Source: Flexivirga oryzae
GTDB lineage: Bacteria; Actinomycetota; Actinomycetes; Actinomycetales; Dermatophilaceae
Assembly (NCBI RefSeq): GCF_014190805.1
Contig: NZ_JACHVQ010000001.1
Coordinates: 1,054,001-1,118,000 of the forward strand
Reading direction: 5' to 3'
DNA length: 64,000 nucleotides
In this document: positions 61,843-64,000 of the stretch, in pieces
How the letters are laid out: each line of letters begins with the position of its first letter
Numbering within the stretch: the first letter of the stretch is position 1
The notes under the pieces: generated by a model
The model's input: only the letters and a program-made list of their open reading frames with translations
Databases searched by the model: none
Told to the model about the DNA's origin: nothing
Program-made: the position numbers and the translations under genes

Positions 61843-62784
61843 ATGCGTATCGGACTGATCGCGATCGACGGCTGCTTCGGTTCGGCTGTCGCGTCGGTCA
61901 TCGACATCGTGCGGGTGGCCGACGGAGCCCGCGGCGATGTCGACCCGCGGATCGGCCCGATCGAACTCGCCATCCTCGGACCGAAACGGAGAGTGACCAC
62001 GACGGCATCGATGACCCTGTCGGTGGACCACCCGCTGTCGGAGTCGGCAGAGTTCGACGTGGTCGTCGTGCCTGCGCTTGGAACCCTTACGGCCGCCGCT
62101 ACCAACGACGTCCTCCAGAGCCGAGATGCTCGTTCGGTCATCGCCTCGCTCGGGCGCCTCGACGAGGCGACCACCCGGATCGCCGCGGCGTGCACCGGCG
62201 TGTTCGCTGTCGCCGAGACCGGACGGATGCATCATCGGCGGGCGACGACCAGCTGGTTCCTGGGGCCGGAGTTCCTGAAGCGCTATCCGACCGTCGCCCT
62301 CGATCTCGACACCATGGTCGTGGTCGACGGGAACCTCGTCACCGCCGGCGCCGCGTTCGCCCACATCGACCTCGCGCTCTCACTCGTGCGATCGATCAGC
62401 CCCGACCTGGCCCAACATGTCGCCAAGCTCCTCATCATCGACGAGCGTCCGTCGCAGGCGGCCTTCGTCGCCTACGAACATCTCCGGCACGAGGACCCGA
62501 TCGTCGTCGAGTTCGAACGCTTCGTGCGCGCCCGCCTGGACGAACCGTTCAACGTCGCCTTCGTCGCGCAGTCGCTCGGCACCAGCCGGCGCACCCTCGA
62601 ACGACGAGTCCGTGCGGCGCTCAACCTCACTCCGCTCGGCTTCGTCCAACGGCTTCGCATCGAACGAGCTCGGCACCTCTCAGCAACCACGGACCTCACC
62701 TCCGCCGAGATCGCGCTACGGGTCGGCTACGCGAACGCTGAGACTCTGCGCTCCCTCCTGCGCAGGGAGCGACGCCGTTCCTGA
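61843..62784 (+). CDS. GlxA-type AraC-family regulator (DJ-1/PfpI-like sensor domain)
   Basis: A 313-residue regulator with an N-terminal DJ-1/PfpI-like domain (residues ~1-175; IAAACTGVFAVAETG contains the nucleophile-elbow Cys) and a C-terminal pair of AraC helix-turn-helices (FNVAFVAQSLGTSRRTLERR and LTSAEIALRVGYANAETLRS). The sensor probably binds a small molecule rather than hydrolysing it. I chose ATG 61843 as the first start giving MRIGLIAIDG; the upstream in-frame GTG 61801 would overlap the promoter region. It is divergent from the ABM protein. Confidence 0.88.
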   Translation: MRIGLIAIDGCFGSAVASVIDIVRVADGARGDVDPRIGPIELAILGPKRRVTTTASMTLSVDHPLSESAEFDVVVVPALGTLTAAATNDVLQSRDARSVIASLGRLDEATTRIAAACTGVFAVAETGRMHHRRATTSWFLGPEFLKRYPTVALDLDTMVVVDGNLVTAGAAFAHIDLALSLVRSISPDLAQHVAKLLIIDERPSQAAFVAYEHLRHEDPIVVEFERFVRARLDEPFNVAFVAQSLGTSRRTLERRVRAALNLTPLGFVQRLRIERARHLSATTDLTSAEIALRVGYANAETLRSLLRRERRRS

Positions 62785-63136
62785 CCTATCGCCATGCCTG
62801 TAGCCGGTGTCCTAGTGCTCGACTGGAACCACCTCTCAGCACGTCGCGTCGACGCTCCTGCGTCGCCCCTGGACGACCCACTCGACACGCCCGCAGCACA
62901 AGCCATGTGACGTGTCCCGGCTTCCCGGACGGTCGGGGTTGGGTGGCTGTGATGTCGCTGCGTTCTCGTCGAGGGGGTCAGCAGACTCGATCCTGAGTTG
63001 GCTCATTCGTTTAGCCTCGATCCACCGATGGGATCGGTTGGTTGAGCGCGTCGTGAAGTGAGAATGCCCTTGTGGGGCGGGAGAATTGGAGTTCTTGAGG
63101 CAACAATTCGACCGCGACACGAAGGGCATCTCGTAG
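62785..63136. other. Gap before the IS1380 transposase, probably containing the element's left end
   Basis: No gene is supported in these 352 bases. The stretch 63010-63136 (with CCGAT-GGG-ATCGG near 63021-63033) probably belongs to the IS1380 element because its sequence leads into the transposase without another promoter. The other end lies outside the window, so the left border cannot be fixed. Confidence 0.4.
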
Positions 63137-64000
63137 GTGCGACTCTCTCACACTCTTGGGCGAACCTCAGTAGCGTTCGATGATCCGAATCTCGTGTCGG
63201 CTGGCGGACTGGTCCCGGTGCTGGCGCTGGCCGAGTCCGCGGGGCTGGAGGAACTGACCGATGAGCGGTTGTCGGTGCCGACGGACAAGGGCGCGAACGC
63301 TGGTTTGAAGGTGGCGTCGCTGGTCGCCGGGATGGTCGCCGGCGCGGACAGCATCGACGACATGGCGCTCCTGCGACACGGCGGGATGGGCCGGGTCTTC
63401 ACTCGGGCGTACGCCCCCTCGACGCTGGGATCGTTCCTGCGAGCGTTCACCTTCGGTCACGTCCGCCAACTGGACGCGGTCGCCTCCCGGTTCCTGATCG
63501 GCCTGGCCGATCGGGCCCGGAGCACTGAAACCGGGCCAGGTACCGACGGCGGCTACATGTTGCTCGATGTCGATGACACGATCATCGAGGTCCACGGGCA
63601 CGCCAAGCAGGGTGCCGGGTTCGGCTATTCCGGGGTCCGCGGCTTGAACGCGCTCCTGGCCACGGTCACCACGGCCGGCCGCGCGCCGGTGATCGTGGCC
63701 CAACGGCTGCGCAAGGGGGCGTGCGGGTCACCACGCGGCGCGAAACGACTGGTCGCCGACGCGGTGAAAACCACCCGCCGCGTGCTGGGTGAAGACCGGC
63801 CGGTATTGGTTCGGGCGGATTCGGCCTTCTATACCCGCGGGGCAGTCCACGGCGCTCTCAAAGGGGGTGCCGCGGTGTCGGTCACGGTTAGGATGAACAC
63901 CGCGGTGAAGAAAGCGATCTCGGCGATCGGTGATGACGGATGGACCCCGATCGAGTACACCGACGCCATCTTCGACGAAGAAACCAAGACGTGGATCTCG
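63137..64000 (+). CDS. IS1380-family transposase (3' end outside window)
   Basis: An open frame of 288 codons reaching the window edge. VRLSHTLGRTSVAFDDPNLV, AGGLVPVLALAESAGL, DSIDDMALLRHGGM, YAPSTLGSFLRAFTFGHVRQLDAVASRFL (part quoted), LLDVDDTIIEVHGHAKQGAGFGY with the first catalytic Asp and VLVRADSAFY with the second are typical of IS1380 (DDE) transposases. GTG 63137 is the likely start. No frameshift is seen in the visible part, so the element may be intact. Confidence 0.88.
   Translation, partial: MRLSHTLGRTSVAFDDPNLVSAGGLVPVLALAESAGLEELTDERLSVPTDKGANAGLKVASLVAGMVAGADSIDDMALLRHGGMGRVFTRAYAPSTLGSFLRAFTFGHVRQLDAVASRFLIGLADRARSTETGPGTDGGYMLLDVDDTIIEVHGHAKQGAGFGYSGVRGLNALLATVTTAGRAPVIVAQRLRKGACGSPRGAKRLVADAVKTTRRVLGEDRPVLVRADSAFYTRGAVHGALKGGAAVSVTVRMNTAVKKAISAIGDDGWTPIEYTDAIFDEETKTWIS

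Overview
The window is GC-rich, densely coded DNA with frequent GTG starts, many 1-4 base stop/start overlaps, and actinobacterial gene types (MocR, YtrA-type GntR, DUF222/HNH of the 13E12 type, a single-chain double ABC exporter). It looks like a chromosomal segment of an actinomycete, most likely Micrococcales (Dermacoccaceae/Intrasporangiaceae-like). That placement is inference; no rRNA or complete tRNA gene lies in the window.

Layout. 1-7.3 kb: a GSA-aminomutase-like aminotransferase, a TetR regulator with a DHA2-type efflux pump, then a damaged sulfonate/taurine-type ABC importer locus (ATPase reduced to its last ~60 residues, permease intact) with a TauD-like dioxygenase and a flavoprotein. 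7.1-10.7 kb: TDT-family transporter, small membrane protein, APC permease. 10.7-14.4 kb (minus): O-acetylhomoserine sulfhydrylase, CoA-binding protein, OsmC protein and flavin monooxygenase, a sulfur-flavoured operon. 14.6-18.9 kb: MocR regulator divergent from mmsA plus a class III aminotransferase. 18.9-23.2 kb: MarR and a 1272-residue ABC exporter behind a 35-bp palindrome. 23.2-24.2 kb: a repeat array between convergent genes. 24.2-26.3 kb: membrane proteins and a TetR. 26.2-33.3 kb (minus): allantoin/glyoxylate operon hyi-glxR-gcl-glxK-allB-FAH hydrolase. 33.5-40.8 kb: malic enzyme, NagZ-like glycosidase, GntR, a 47-residue protein, two acyl-CoA dehydrogenases, a PemK/MazF-like protein. 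40.8-46.4 kb (minus): malate synthase and glycolate oxidase glcD-glcE-glcF. 46.9-51.3 kb: a DUF222/HNH gene split by an IS21-family element. 51.3-56 kb: 60-bp tandem repeats, an MFS transporter, lepA and trmB. 56-64 kb: mobile debris: GMC oxidoreductase remnant, an ISL3 transposase gene interrupted by a three-recombinase (RIT) element, a 3' tRNA remnant, two ordinary genes, and an IS1380 transposase running off the end.

Functionally the middle forms one carbon theme. Allantoin opening (AllB) and glycolate oxidation (GlcDEF) both lead to glyoxylate. It can go through Gcl, GlxR and GlxK to glycerate 3-phosphate, or through malate synthase and malic enzyme to pyruvate.

The most distinctive observations are: (1) the RIT element, whose removal (57782-60925) exactly restores the ISL3 reading frame and whose predicted circular junction is a ~200-bp palindrome; (2) the IS21 insertion with a 5-bp target duplication, whose removal restores a 585-residue DUF222/HNH protein preceded by a LexA-like box; (3) a series of perfect palindromic operators beside TetR, MarR, GntR and metabolic genes; (4) related repeat arrays at 23-24 kb and 51.4 kb.
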